From contig JAGHUZ010000226.1 in assembly GCA_018064575.1 (NCBI GenBank), forward strand, positions 1-6,623: a DNA stretch of 6,623 bases, read 5' to 3'. This document shows positions 1 to 6,087 of this stretch, one piece after another; the stretch's first letter is position 1, and each line of letters begins with the position of its first letter. The position numbers and the translations under genes were made by a program. A model generated the notes under the pieces. The model worked only from the letters and a program-made list of their open reading frames with translations, had not been told where the DNA came from and ran no database searches. The stretch comes from Candidatus Minthomonas equi. Lineage in GTDB: Bacteria > Bacteroidota > Bacteroidia > Bacteroidales > UBA932.

Positions 1-70
1 GCCCCTCGACTTGCATGTGTTAAGCCTGCCGCTAGCGTTCATCCTGAGCCAGGATCAAACTCTTCATTGT
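1..70 (-). rRNA. rrs: 16S ribosomal RNA, 5' end only (partial)
   Basis: Read on the minus strand, this contains the universal bacterial primer site AGAGTTTGATCCTGGCTCAG (61-42), then GATGAACGCTAGC and, at the window edge, GTCGAGGGGC. These are the first ~70 nt of the small-subunit rRNA, in the form usual for Bacteroidales. Aligning the TGAAGAGTTTGATC block with the E. coli 5' end puts mature nucleotide 1 near position 70. The remaining ~1.45 kb, and presumably the rest of the rrn operon, lie to the left of the window. The gene is divergent from galK. Identity is certain; the exact 5' end is by analogy. Confidence 0.97.
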
Positions 71-210
71 ATATTTTTTTATATCTCAAGCTTGTCCCGA
101 CCGGTTTGAATTAACGAGATTTTTTAACAAATACTTGTTACAAACCTCTTACCTTTCACTCATTTCAATGCTATCAATGAACTTGTTCCAAGCGTTTCTT
201 TCCGAAACGG
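71..210 (-). other. 16S rRNA precursor leader
   Basis: This ~140-nt stretch lies between the inferred rRNA transcription start (about 207-211) and the 16S 5' end. No protein gene is supported in it. It contains a perfect 6-bp inverted repeat, TAACAA (125-130) and TTGTTA (135-140) around a 4-nt loop. ATCTC (83-87) and GAGAT (116-120) could pair around a region holding AAGCTT and ACCGGT palindromes. An A-rich stretch sits just before the mature 5' end. Such leaders normally carry processing stems and antitermination signals, but I could not identify a boxA with confidence. Confidence 0.7.
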
Positions 211-214
211 GCTG

Positions 215-245
215 CAAATGTAACCGATATTTTTCATTCTGCAAA
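215..245 (-). promoter_or_regulatory. rRNA operon promoter (Bacteroidota sigma-A type)
   Basis: On the minus strand there is a -33 element TTTG (245-242), exactly 19 nt of spacer, then a -7 element TACATTTG (222-215) matching TAnnTTTG. Upstream of the -33 box, 246-270 is strongly A/T-rich with A-tracts on the minus strand, like an UP element. Transcription should begin at about 207-211, giving a ~140-nt leader before 16S. The match to both boxes and the spacing is what is expected for a very strong rRNA promoter. The start site itself is inferred. Confidence 0.85.
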
Positions 246-320
246 TTTTTATGGATTATTTTTTCATTTTTATACCCCGCATCTGTATCGGATTCGATGC
301 TGTTTGATACGGAAACGGAT

Positions 321-349
321 TCTGAATTGATAAAAAAATATTACATTTG
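321..349 (+). promoter_or_regulatory. Putative galKM promoter
   Basis: TACATTTG at 342-349 is a full match to the Bacteroidota -7 element TAnnTTTG. The upstream partner is poor: TCTG at 321-324, 17 nt before it, is the nearest candidate and differs from TTTG at one base. The expected start is near 355, giving a ~35-nt 5' UTR before galK. A good -7 box with a weak -33 box fits a regulated promoter, and the dyad overlapping the start supports this. Function is inferred from sequence only. Confidence 0.6.
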
Positions 350-368
350 TAACGATGGATAATCGTTA
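350..368 (+). promoter_or_regulatory. Perfect dyad over the galKM transcription start (candidate operator or 5' UTR hairpin)
   Basis: TAACGAT (350-356) and ATCGTTA (362-368) are a perfect 7-bp inverted repeat around the 5-nt spacer GGATA. TTTG (346-349) and CAAA (371-374) extend the symmetry if two A residues are skipped on the right arm. The dyad begins directly after the -7 box, covers the inferred start, and ends 21 nt before the galK ATG. A bound repressor would block initiation; alternatively the dyad folds as an mRNA hairpin. I do not recognise it as the site of a named regulator. Confidence 0.5.
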
Positions 369-389
369 AACAAAATATACCACACTGTC

Positions 390-1517
390 ATGAAAGAAAA
401 AATTCACGCAAAATTCAAAGCCCGTTTCGGGGCTGAAGGCATTTTCTACGCATCTGCCGGCCGTATCAATCTTATCGGAGAACATACCGATTATAATGGA
501 GGTTTCGTTTTCCCCGGAGCCATAGATAAAGGTATTATGGCAGAAATCAAACTGAACGGAACAGACAAAGTACGCGCATATTCGGTAGATCTCGATGATT
601 ATGCAGAATTCGGTTTCAATGAAGAAGATGCACCAAAGGCATCCTGGGCCCGTTATGTATTCGGTGTATGCCGGGAAATCATAAAAAGAGGCGGTTCCCT
701 CAAGGGTTTCGACACCGCCTTCGCCGGTGACGTTCCTCTCGGTGCCGGTATGTCTTCTTCCGCCGCATTGGAAAGTACATTCGCTTTCGCCTTGAATGAC
801 ATATTCTCATTGGGAATCGACAAATTCGAGCTGGCACGCATCGGTCAGTCCACGGAACACAACTACTGCGGTGTAATGTGCGGAATAATGGACCAGTTCG
901 CATCGGTATTCGGCAAAGAAGGAAGCCTTATGCGTCTGGACTGCCGTTCTATGGAATACAAATATTATCCTTTCCACCCGAAGGGATACAAACTTGTGCT
1001 TCTGGATTCAGTCGTAAAACACGAACTTGCATCTTCCGCATACAACAAACGCCGTCAAAGCTGCGAAACGGCTGCCAAGGCTATGGGAGTCGAGTTCCTG
1101 CGTGATGCGGATATGGATATGCTCAATGCTGTAAAGGACAGGATTTCAGCTGAAGATTACAAACGCGCCGAATATGTAATCGGAGAAAAACAGAGAGTCC
1201 TCGATGTCTGCGATGCTCTCGAACGCGATGACTACGAAACAGTAGGTGCCAGAATGTACGAAACCCACTATGGTATGAGCAAGTTGTATGAAGTCAGCTG
1301 TGAAGAGCTTGATTTCCTAAACGATATCGCCAAAAAATGCGGTGTTACCGGTTCACGCGTTATGGGAGGAGGTTTCGGCGGTTGTACTATCAACCTCGTA
1401 AAAGATGAGTTGTACGATACATTCATTGAGACTGCTAAAGCCGAATTCACAGCCAAGTTCGGACACGAACCGAAAGTATATCCGGTAGTCATCTCCAATG
1501 GAGCACGCAAACTTTAA
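390..1517 (+). CDS. galK: Galactokinase (GHMP kinase family)
   Basis: Cytoplasmic enzyme that phosphorylates alpha-D-galactose with ATP to galactose 1-phosphate (EC 2.7.1.6), the entry to the Leloir pathway. All three GHMP-kinase motifs are present in order: the galactokinase signature GRINLIGEHTDYNGG at residues 24-38, the ATP-binding loop PLGAGMSSSAA at 116-126, and the C-terminal GGGFGGC at 326-332. R25 in the signature and D168 in GIMDQF match the catalytic Arg/Asp pair of characterised galactokinases. The 375-aa length is normal and no segment is missing. The ATG at 390 precedes the signature by the usual ~23 residues. No Shine-Dalgarno is visible, as is common in Bacteroidota. galM follows after 14 nt, so the two are almost surely one transcript. 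Confidence 0.97.
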   Translation: MKEKIHAKFKARFGAEGIFYASAGRINLIGEHTDYNGGFVFPGAIDKGIMAEIKLNGTDKVRAYSVDLDDYAEFGFNEEDAPKASWARYVFGVCREIIKRGGSLKGFDTAFAGDVPLGAGMSSSAALESTFAFALNDIFSLGIDKFELARIGQSTEHNYCGVMCGIMDQFASVFGKEGSLMRLDCRSMEYKYYPFHPKGYKLVLLDSVVKHELASSAYNKRRQSCETAAKAMGVEFLRDADMDMLNAVKDRISAEDYKRAEYVIGEKQRVLDVCDALERDDYETVGARMYETHYGMSKLYEVSCEELDFLNDIAKKCGVTGSRVMGGGFGGCTINLVKDELYDTFIETAKAEFTAKFGHEPKVYPVVISNGARKL

Positions 1518-1531
1518 AAGACAAACGGGTT

Positions 1532-2533
1532 ATGACGCACAAAATATGCAATTCCAAAGGTACCACCGTCATTCTCAATGATATGGGTGCCGGTATCGTG
1601 TCAGTACTCTTCCGTGACAAAAACGGAGAAAACTCTGACATAGTTCTCGGTTACAAAGATACCAAAGATTATTTTCAAGACGGACCTTGCGCGGGCAAAA
1701 CCCCCGGACGTTATGCTAACCGCATAGAAAAAGGTTTGTTTACGCTGGATGGTAAAGAATACCGTCTGGCAGTCAACAACGGCCCCAACCATCTTCACGG
1801 CGGTCCTCTCGGCTTTGCAAATCTGGAATGGACAGCCACGCCCATAGCTGAGAACAAACTTGAATTTTCACTCGAAAGTCCGGACGGAGATGAAGGATAT
1901 CCCGGCAGCCTGAGTATCAAAGTCGCCTATACCATCAGCGAAGAAGATGTCATCTCTCTGGAATTTGAAGCCAGTACAGATGCTGTTACCATCATAAACC
2001 TCACGAATCACACTTATTGGAACCTCCGAGGAGAAAACAGCGGATGCATCTTCGACCATACCCTGCAAATCAATGCCGCAGGATGGCTACCCACCTCTGA
2101 TTCATTGATTCCTACAGGATTCATTTCCCCGGTAGAAGGTACCCCGATGGACTTCCGCACCCCCAAGAAAATAGGACAGGACATCAAGGCCGACTTCCCC
2201 GCCCTCAAATACGGTAAGGGCTATGACAATTGTTGGGTAATCGACGGAGCCTCAGGAGAATTGCGGCAAGCCGCCATTCTAAGTGACGAAGTCTCCGGAA
2301 GACGGCTCGAAGTCTGGACTGACCAGCCCGGCATACAGGTCTATACAGGAAATTGGCTCTCCAAATCTCCCATCAGCAAATCGGGCCGTCCCTACAACGA
2401 CTATGATGGCGTGGCTATGGAATGCCAGAACTTTCCCGATGCCATAAATAAACCGGGTTTCCCATCTCCGATTCTACGTCCCTGCGAAACATACAGGAGG
2501 AAAATCGAATACAGACTTTCCATCGTGAAGTAA
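1532..2533 (+). CDS. galM: Aldose 1-epimerase (galactose mutarotase)
   Basis: Interconverts beta- and alpha-anomers of galactose (and glucose), supplying GalK with the alpha form (EC 5.1.3.3). The 333-aa protein shows the family landmarks: GRYANRI at residues 59-65, NHLHGG at 86-91, NLTNHTYWNL at 156-165, YDNCWV at 231-236 and AMECQNFPDA at 295-304. By alignment with the Lactococcus enzyme, H89 and H160 are the catalytic acid and substrate-positioning histidines, D232 binds substrate, and E297 is the catalytic base. There is no signal peptide or lipobox, so it is cytoplasmic, unlike some secreted Bacteroidales homologues. It starts 14 nt after galK and ends 20 nt before a strong terminator. 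The family acts on several sugars; the link to galactose rests on the galK neighbour. Confidence 0.94.
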   Translation: MTHKICNSKGTTVILNDMGAGIVSVLFRDKNGENSDIVLGYKDTKDYFQDGPCAGKTPGRYANRIEKGLFTLDGKEYRLAVNNGPNHLHGGPLGFANLEWTATPIAENKLEFSLESPDGDEGYPGSLSIKVAYTISEEDVISLEFEASTDAVTIINLTNHTYWNLRGENSGCIFDHTLQINAAGWLPTSDSLIPTGFISPVEGTPMDFRTPKKIGQDIKADFPALKYGKGYDNCWVIDGASGELRQAAILSDEVSGRRLEVWTDQPGIQVYTGNWLSKSPISKSGRPYNDYDGVAMECQNFPDAINKPGFPSPILRPCETYRRKIEYRLSIVK

Positions 2534-2553
2534 AGCACTGAGCTGTAAAACCG

Positions 2554-2590
2554 AAAAATCCCGGTTCTCCAATGGAGTTCCGGGATTTTT
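2554..2590. terminator. Bidirectional intrinsic terminator between convergent operons
   Basis: AAAAATCCCGG (2554-2564) pairs perfectly over 11 bp with CCGGGATTTTT (2580-2590). Inside it, CTCC (2567-2570) and GGAG (2574-2577) form a second stem with a 3-nt loop, separated by a symmetrical TT/TT internal loop. The A-tract on the left and T-tract on the right give a U-run on both strands. It lies 20 nt after galM on the plus strand and 21 nt after the esterase stop on the minus strand, so it can end both transcripts. Confidence 0.9.
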
Positions 2591-2611
2591 ATGTCGACAG
2601 GGGTCTGGACG

Positions 2612-4039
2612 CTATAGTTTCCAATCGTCAGTACGGAATGGAGCGACAGGAATACCGAAATTATTGTAAAGAGCACCCTTGCACATATTGCGGAAGCAAT
2701 ACCTCACTGCTACCGGAACGGGAACATCCTCACTGCTGACAGTGACCTGACGACCATTGAGGAATCTGGCTTTGGCCGGTTTGAAGACCTTGTCTGCTCC
2801 GGCGATTTCAAAGCCGGGAAGCTCCACTCCCATCGGAGATATACCCAGCCCATCGACGTTGAAAGTAATCACAGCCTTGCCATCCTTGAATTCAGCCTCC
2901 TTGTAGGATGGAGCATCAGCAGCGATGGCGGTGAAACCATAATCGTGATTAAGCGCAAGGTATGCCAGTCTCTGACCCACTTCCTGCTTATGGCAGGGAT
3001 GAATCGTACCCGCCTCGCCTACATCACAGGTAACCGCCATACCACTATGCGGAATGGTTTGGAGAGTCTTGGCCTGAGCCTCGATGAAATAACCGCTGTC
3101 GAAACTGTCGGGCTTCCCGTATGGGTAAGGAGCTATCTGCACGAAATAGAACGGAGCATCGGGAACGCTGAAGATATCCCGCATCATATTGACATATTCC
3201 GTCTGAAGACGAATATACTGCTCCGGACGGCCCCGGTTAGTCTCTCCCTGATACCAGAGCATTCCCTTGAAGGTATAAGGCAATACAGGGTTGACCTGTC
3301 CGTTATACAGCAGGCAGGGGTCCTGATTCTGTCCACGCACTTCCCCTTTCCCATCCAGATAGGCGAGGTCGAATTCAGGGAATTTCTTTTCAATGACATC
3401 ACGGGTCAGCCAGGTTTCGATGGAACTGCCGCCCCAACACGTTACCAGAATTCCGACGGGAACGTCGATGACCTTTTCAAGCGCGTCAGCGAAAAAATAG
3501 GCGGTGGCACTGATGTTGGCCACATTTTCGGGAGTATGTTCCCCCCAGCTCCCGATGGCTGTATCCAAAGGCTGGTGAGAAGATTTACGGTCTATGTTAC
3601 ACATCCTTATACGGCGGGACGGTTTTGCATTCAAAATCGCCTCTGCACCACCCTTTGCAGGCTGGGAGCCATATCCCTTCACGGGCATTTCCATATTGGA
3701 CTGCCCTGAACAGAACCATACTTCACCTATAAGGATATTGTTCAATGTCACAGCTTCCCCATCAGAAACAGTAATGGAATAAGGGCCTCCGGCCACAGGA
3801 GTCTTCACACGCAGAAGCCACTTTCCGGTTTTGGCATCAGCCTTGGCCGTGTAAGATGCATTGTCCCAACTGGTACTGACTGTAACTTTTCTGCCTCGGT
3901 CAGCAATACCCCAGATGGCGGCATCAGTCTGCTGCTGCAGAACCATATTGTCGCTAATTACTGATGGAAGAATAATCTTCGCCTGTACAGCCTCTCCGAC
4001 AAAAAGAGAGACCAAAATCATTAAGAGTGTCTTTTTCAT
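2612..4039 (-). CDS. Secreted sialate O-acetylesterase-family protein (SGNH hydrolase)
   Basis: Predicted periplasmic carbohydrate O-acetylesterase of 475 aa. Residues 1-20 form a type I signal peptide: KK at 2-3, a hydrophobic core, and a VQA site before K21. There is no lipobox Cys. A small N-terminal beta-rich part (about 21-100) precedes the SGNH/SASA hydrolase core. The core shows GEVWFCSGQSNM at 105-116, with nucleophile S114; GILVTCWGGSSIETW at 196-210; LWYQGETN at 261-268; and IHP with the candidate catalytic H347 near the end. The residue two before this His is Thr (GTIHP) where Asp is common; E342 or D339 might serve as the acid. The C-terminal ~85 residues look beta-rich. Family members deacetylate sialic acids or plant glycans such as xylan; substrate cannot be told here. 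It starts 21 nt after the upstream carboxyltransferase with no promoter or terminator between, so co-transcription is likely. Confidence 0.87.
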   Translation of the reverse strand: MKKTLLMILVSLFVGEAVQAKIILPSVISDNMVLQQQTDAAIWGIADRGRKVTVSTSWDNASYTAKADAKTGKWLLRVKTPVAGGPYSITVSDGEAVTLNNILIGEVWFCSGQSNMEMPVKGYGSQPAKGGAEAILNAKPSRRIRMCNIDRKSSHQPLDTAIGSWGEHTPENVANISATAYFFADALEKVIDVPVGILVTCWGGSSIETWLTRDVIEKKFPEFDLAYLDGKGEVRGQNQDPCLLYNGQVNPVLPYTFKGMLWYQGETNRGRPEQYIRLQTEYVNMMRDIFSVPDAPFYFVQIAPYPYGKPDSFDSGYFIEAQAKTLQTIPHSGMAVTCDVGEAGTIHPCHKQEVGQRLAYLALNHDYGFTAIAADAPSYKEAEFKDGKAVITFNVDGLGISPMGVELPGFEIAGADKVFKPAKARFLNGRQVTVSSEDVPVPVAVRYCFRNMCKGALYNNFGIPVAPFRTDDWKL

Positions 4040-4060
4040 AGGTATTAAGAATATTGTTCG

Positions 4061-5845
4061 CTATTCTACATAGCATAGAATCTGATTTTTTTCGACCCTC
4101 TCCCCCTGCGCCGCCTCGACCTGGATAATTTTTCCTGACTTGGGTGCGACCACTGTTTCCATTCCGTAATAACACTCGACATAACAGATGGGCTGACCTT
4201 CCTTCACGCTGTCACCGATTTTAGGAGCGGTGCTTGAAGCCACTACGTCATACTGCCAGATGAGCGTCCCCTGTCCGCAGGACTGGACAGGCATCGCCTG
4301 AGGATGTTCGGCCTGGATTTTGACGGCGTCGAATTTCGGGACTTCCACCACGGGACGCACATTGATTACAGGGGCATTGGCCTTCGCCCTCGCAGCGTCA
4401 AGTTCCTTGCGGAAACGTTCTTTCGCTATGCCGCTCTTATAATCCCTATACTGCCTTTCGTGCATAGCGAATTCGAAGAGTTCCTCGTCATCCTGACCAC
4501 GGTCCCATCCCTCATCCTTCATCATCTGCTCGAATCTCGGAAGGTCATTCGGAAATGCATCCTGCGGATTACCGGTATAGAATTCAAGACCTTTAGACCT
4601 TACGATATCCACGATTTCGGGGGCAAGAGGCCCGGGAAGAGTTCCGCACATACCGATAATCATATTCATCGTATCCTTGTCTATGGTACTCCATCTCGGC
4701 TGTCCCTTGAGAATGTTCATCAGATTCATAAGGGCAGTATTTTTCACATACTGGCTGAAGGGAGTAACCAAAGGTGGATAACCGAGTCTTGGCCAAACGT
4801 ATTCAACCTCCTGGAAGAGCATAACCACCAGTTCGTTGAGTGAGAGTTCCTTCTTTCCCTGATTTCTGAGTGACATATTGATGGCACCGTGGAATCCTTT
4901 CAGGTCTGCCATCATAGAACCCATCATTCCGCCGGGCAGTCCGCAGCCTACCAGAAGTGAGGACATTCTATAGTTTCCGGGTTCGATGAAGTATCCGAGG
5001 AAGTCATCCATAAAAGACTGTGTCAGACGGCGTGCCTCCATATAGGCATCCATATTGATATCCTTTACGAGGAAACCGGCATCCTTGAGCATCGCCTGAA
5101 CGGAAATGACGTCGGGATGAATCTTGCCCCAGGAAAGAGGTTCCATCGCCACGTCTATGTATTCGGCACCCGCGCGGGCCACTTCGAGCATCGAGGCGGG
5201 AGAGAAACCGGGACCGCAGTGCCCGTGATACTGTACGATGATGTGGGGATATTTGTCCTTGATGGCCTTGACCAGACGGCCGAGAAATGCCGGACGGCCG
5301 ACACCCGCCATATCTTTCAGACAAATCTCATCGCACCCGTATTCCACCACGCGGTCGACGACACCCATATAATATTCCACGGTATGTATGGGTGAATGGG
5401 TGATACTGAGGGCCACCTGTGAAATCATTCCTCCTTTTTTGGCACCGATGACGGAACCTTTCAGATTACGATGGTCATTCAGTCCGCAGAACGACCTGGA
5501 AATATCTGTTCCCTGAGCCTTCTTGACCTTATACATCAGGAAACGCACATCTTCAGGAACCGGATTCATACGGAGGGCATTCAAACCCCGTTCGAGCATA
5601 TGAGTCTGTATGCCCGCCTTATGGAAAGGCGCCGTCCACTGACGGACTGCATTGTTCGGATTCTCACCATAAAGGAGGTTAACCTGTTCGAAAGCACCGC
5701 CATTGGTTTCCACCCTGTCGAAACATCCCATGTCGATGATGACAGGAGCTATCTGCACCAGCTGGTCCACGCGGGGAACGTATTTCCCGGAAGACTGCCA
5801 CATATCCCTATACAGAAGGGAAAACTTGATTTCTTTCTTTGCCAT
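4061..5845 (-). CDS. OadA/PycB-like carboxyltransferase with a biotinyl domain lacking the biotin lysine
   Basis: Cytoplasmic protein of 594 aa resembling oxaloacetate decarboxylase alpha / pyruvate carboxylase subunit B. Residues ~6-270 are the carboxyltransferase TIM barrel: RDMWQS at 13-18 (metal ligand D14), LKDMAG at 176-181 (K177 matches the carbamylated Lys) and YHGHCGPG at 206-213 (ligands H207, H209). Residues ~271-480 match the conserved carboxylase region after the barrel. A charged segment and a short Pro/Val-containing linker follow, then a complete biotinyl/lipoyl-like domain at ~521-594. In that domain the expected EAMKMET motif reads ECYYGMET: G561 (codon 4165-4163) replaces the modified Lys. 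PGGMMGSM at 304-311 also departs from the usual PGGQYTNL. The frame is intact, so this is not a simple pseudogene. The ATG at 5845 has AGGA 8 nt upstream. Such proteins move CO2 between biotin and a 2-oxoacid; here the reaction is uncertain. Confidence 0.85.
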   Translation of the reverse strand: MAKKEIKFSLLYRDMWQSSGKYVPRVDQLVQIAPVIIDMGCFDRVETNGGAFEQVNLLYGENPNNAVRQWTAPFHKAGIQTHMLERGLNALRMNPVPEDVRFLMYKVKKAQGTDISRSFCGLNDHRNLKGSVIGAKKGGMISQVALSITHSPIHTVEYYMGVVDRVVEYGCDEICLKDMAGVGRPAFLGRLVKAIKDKYPHIIVQYHGHCGPGFSPASMLEVARAGAEYIDVAMEPLSWGKIHPDVISVQAMLKDAGFLVKDINMDAYMEARRLTQSFMDDFLGYFIEPGNYRMSSLLVGCGLPGGMMGSMMADLKGFHGAINMSLRNQGKKELSLNELVVMLFQEVEYVWPRLGYPPLVTPFSQYVKNTALMNLMNILKGQPRWSTIDKDTMNMIIGMCGTLPGPLAPEIVDIVRSKGLEFYTGNPQDAFPNDLPRFEQMMKDEGWDRGQDDEELFEFAMHERQYRDYKSGIAKERFRKELDAARAKANAPVINVRPVVEVPKFDAVKIQAEHPQAMPVQSCGQGTLIWQYDVVASSTAPKIGDSVKEGQPICYVECYYGMETVVAPKSGKIIQVEAAQGERVEKNQILCYVE

Positions 5846-5876
5846 TGCTATTGTCCTGTTTTCTTCATTAAGAGAA

Positions 5877-5909
5877 CAAAGTTATCAAACATATTTTTGA
5901 TTTTTCAAA
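5877..5909 (-). promoter_or_regulatory. Putative promoter of the carboxyltransferase-esterase operon
   Basis: On the minus strand, -33 TTTG (5909-5906), a 21-nt spacer and -7 TAACTTTG (5884-5877) fit the Bacteroidota pattern. The start would fall near 5870, leaving a ~25-nt leader before the ATG at 5845. A second TAnnTTTG-like box (TATGTTTG, 5893-5886) has no properly spaced -33 element. The promoter overlaps the divergent tRNA-His promoter. Confidence 0.65.
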
Positions 5910-5925
5910 AAATCCTCTATTTTTG
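5896..5925 (+). promoter_or_regulatory. Putative tRNA-His promoter
   Basis: TTTG (5896-5899), an 18-nt spacer and TATTTTTG (5918-5925) match the Bacteroidota -33/-7 consensus on the plus strand. The start is expected near 5931-5933, about 26 nt before the tRNA. The region between holds a dyad: TCCCGT (5929-5934) pairs with ACGGGA (5948-5953), with an inner CCG/CGG stem and a CACG loop. Confidence 0.65.
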
Positions 5926-5957
5926 CAGTCCCGTTCCGCACGCGGATACGGGAATAT

Positions 5958-6032
5958 GGTGGATGTAGCTCAGTTGGTTAGAGCACTGGTTTGTGGCACC
6001 AGGGGTCATGGGTTCGAATCCCACCTTCCACC
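5958..6032 (+). tRNA. trnH: tRNA-His (anticodon GTG)
   Basis: A complete cloverleaf can be drawn. The D stem is GCTC/GAGC (5968-5971, 5981-5984). The anticodon stem is CTGGT/ACCAG (5986-5990, 5998-6002) around a loop with anticodon GTG at 5993-5995, reading CAC/CAU. The T loop TTCGAAT is at 6013-6019. The histidine-specific extra base G-1 (5958) faces C73 (6032), the main identity element for histidyl-tRNA synthetase. CCA is not encoded and must be added after transcription. Two positions do not pair: T6/T67 in the acceptor stem and A49/C65 in the T stem. Isotype is firm. Confidence 0.95.
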
Positions 6033-6040
6033 CGAACAGA

Positions 6041-6083
6041 AAACTGGAGGAAAGATTTGATTCTTTTCTCCAGTTTCCGTTTT
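6041..6083. terminator. Long hairpin terminator after tRNA-His, probably bidirectional
   Basis: The segment 6041-6055 pairs with 6062-6076 over 15 bp (one G-T pair) around a 6-nt loop; the core is AAACTGGAG with CTCCAGTTT. On the plus strand it is followed by CCGTTTT, a weak U-run. On the minus strand it is followed by TTTTCTG, and it lies ~12 nt after the stop of the convergent esterase gene. It therefore probably ends both the tRNA transcript and the esterase transcript. Confidence 0.75.
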
Positions 6084-6087
6084 CAGA

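Noticed and set aside
284..322. Short repeats near galK: CGGATTC at 289-295 and 316-322, GTATC/GATAC at 285-289 and 306-310
   Set aside because: These are 5-7 bp matches with irregular spacing, within chance expectation for this region.
135..362. 75-codon plus-strand open frame in the rRNA leader and promoter region
   Set aside because: It overlaps the rRNA leader, the rRNA promoter and the galK promoter, and its translation is low-complexity and unlike any family I know.
71..389. A riboswitch or small RNA gene upstream of galK
   Set aside because: The inferred galK 5' UTR is only ~35 nt, too short for known riboswitch classes. The rest is explained by the rRNA leader and promoters.
2945..3709. 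254-codon plus-strand open frame
   Set aside because: It is fully antisense to the SGNH esterase, whose family motifs run continuously through this region. It shows no domain and is a frame shadow.
4150..4180. Local frameshift as the cause of the missing biotin lysine
   Set aside because: The frame continues with well-conserved MET and APKSGK residues on the downstream side and CYVE on the upstream side. A one-residue-longer loop with Gly is a simpler reading than compensated indels.
4304..4843. 179-codon plus-strand open frame
   Set aside because: It is antisense to the carboxyltransferase, with no recognisable motif or promoter.
5471..5968. 165-codon plus-strand open frame
   Set aside because: It is antisense to the carboxyltransferase N-terminus and runs into the tRNA-His gene.
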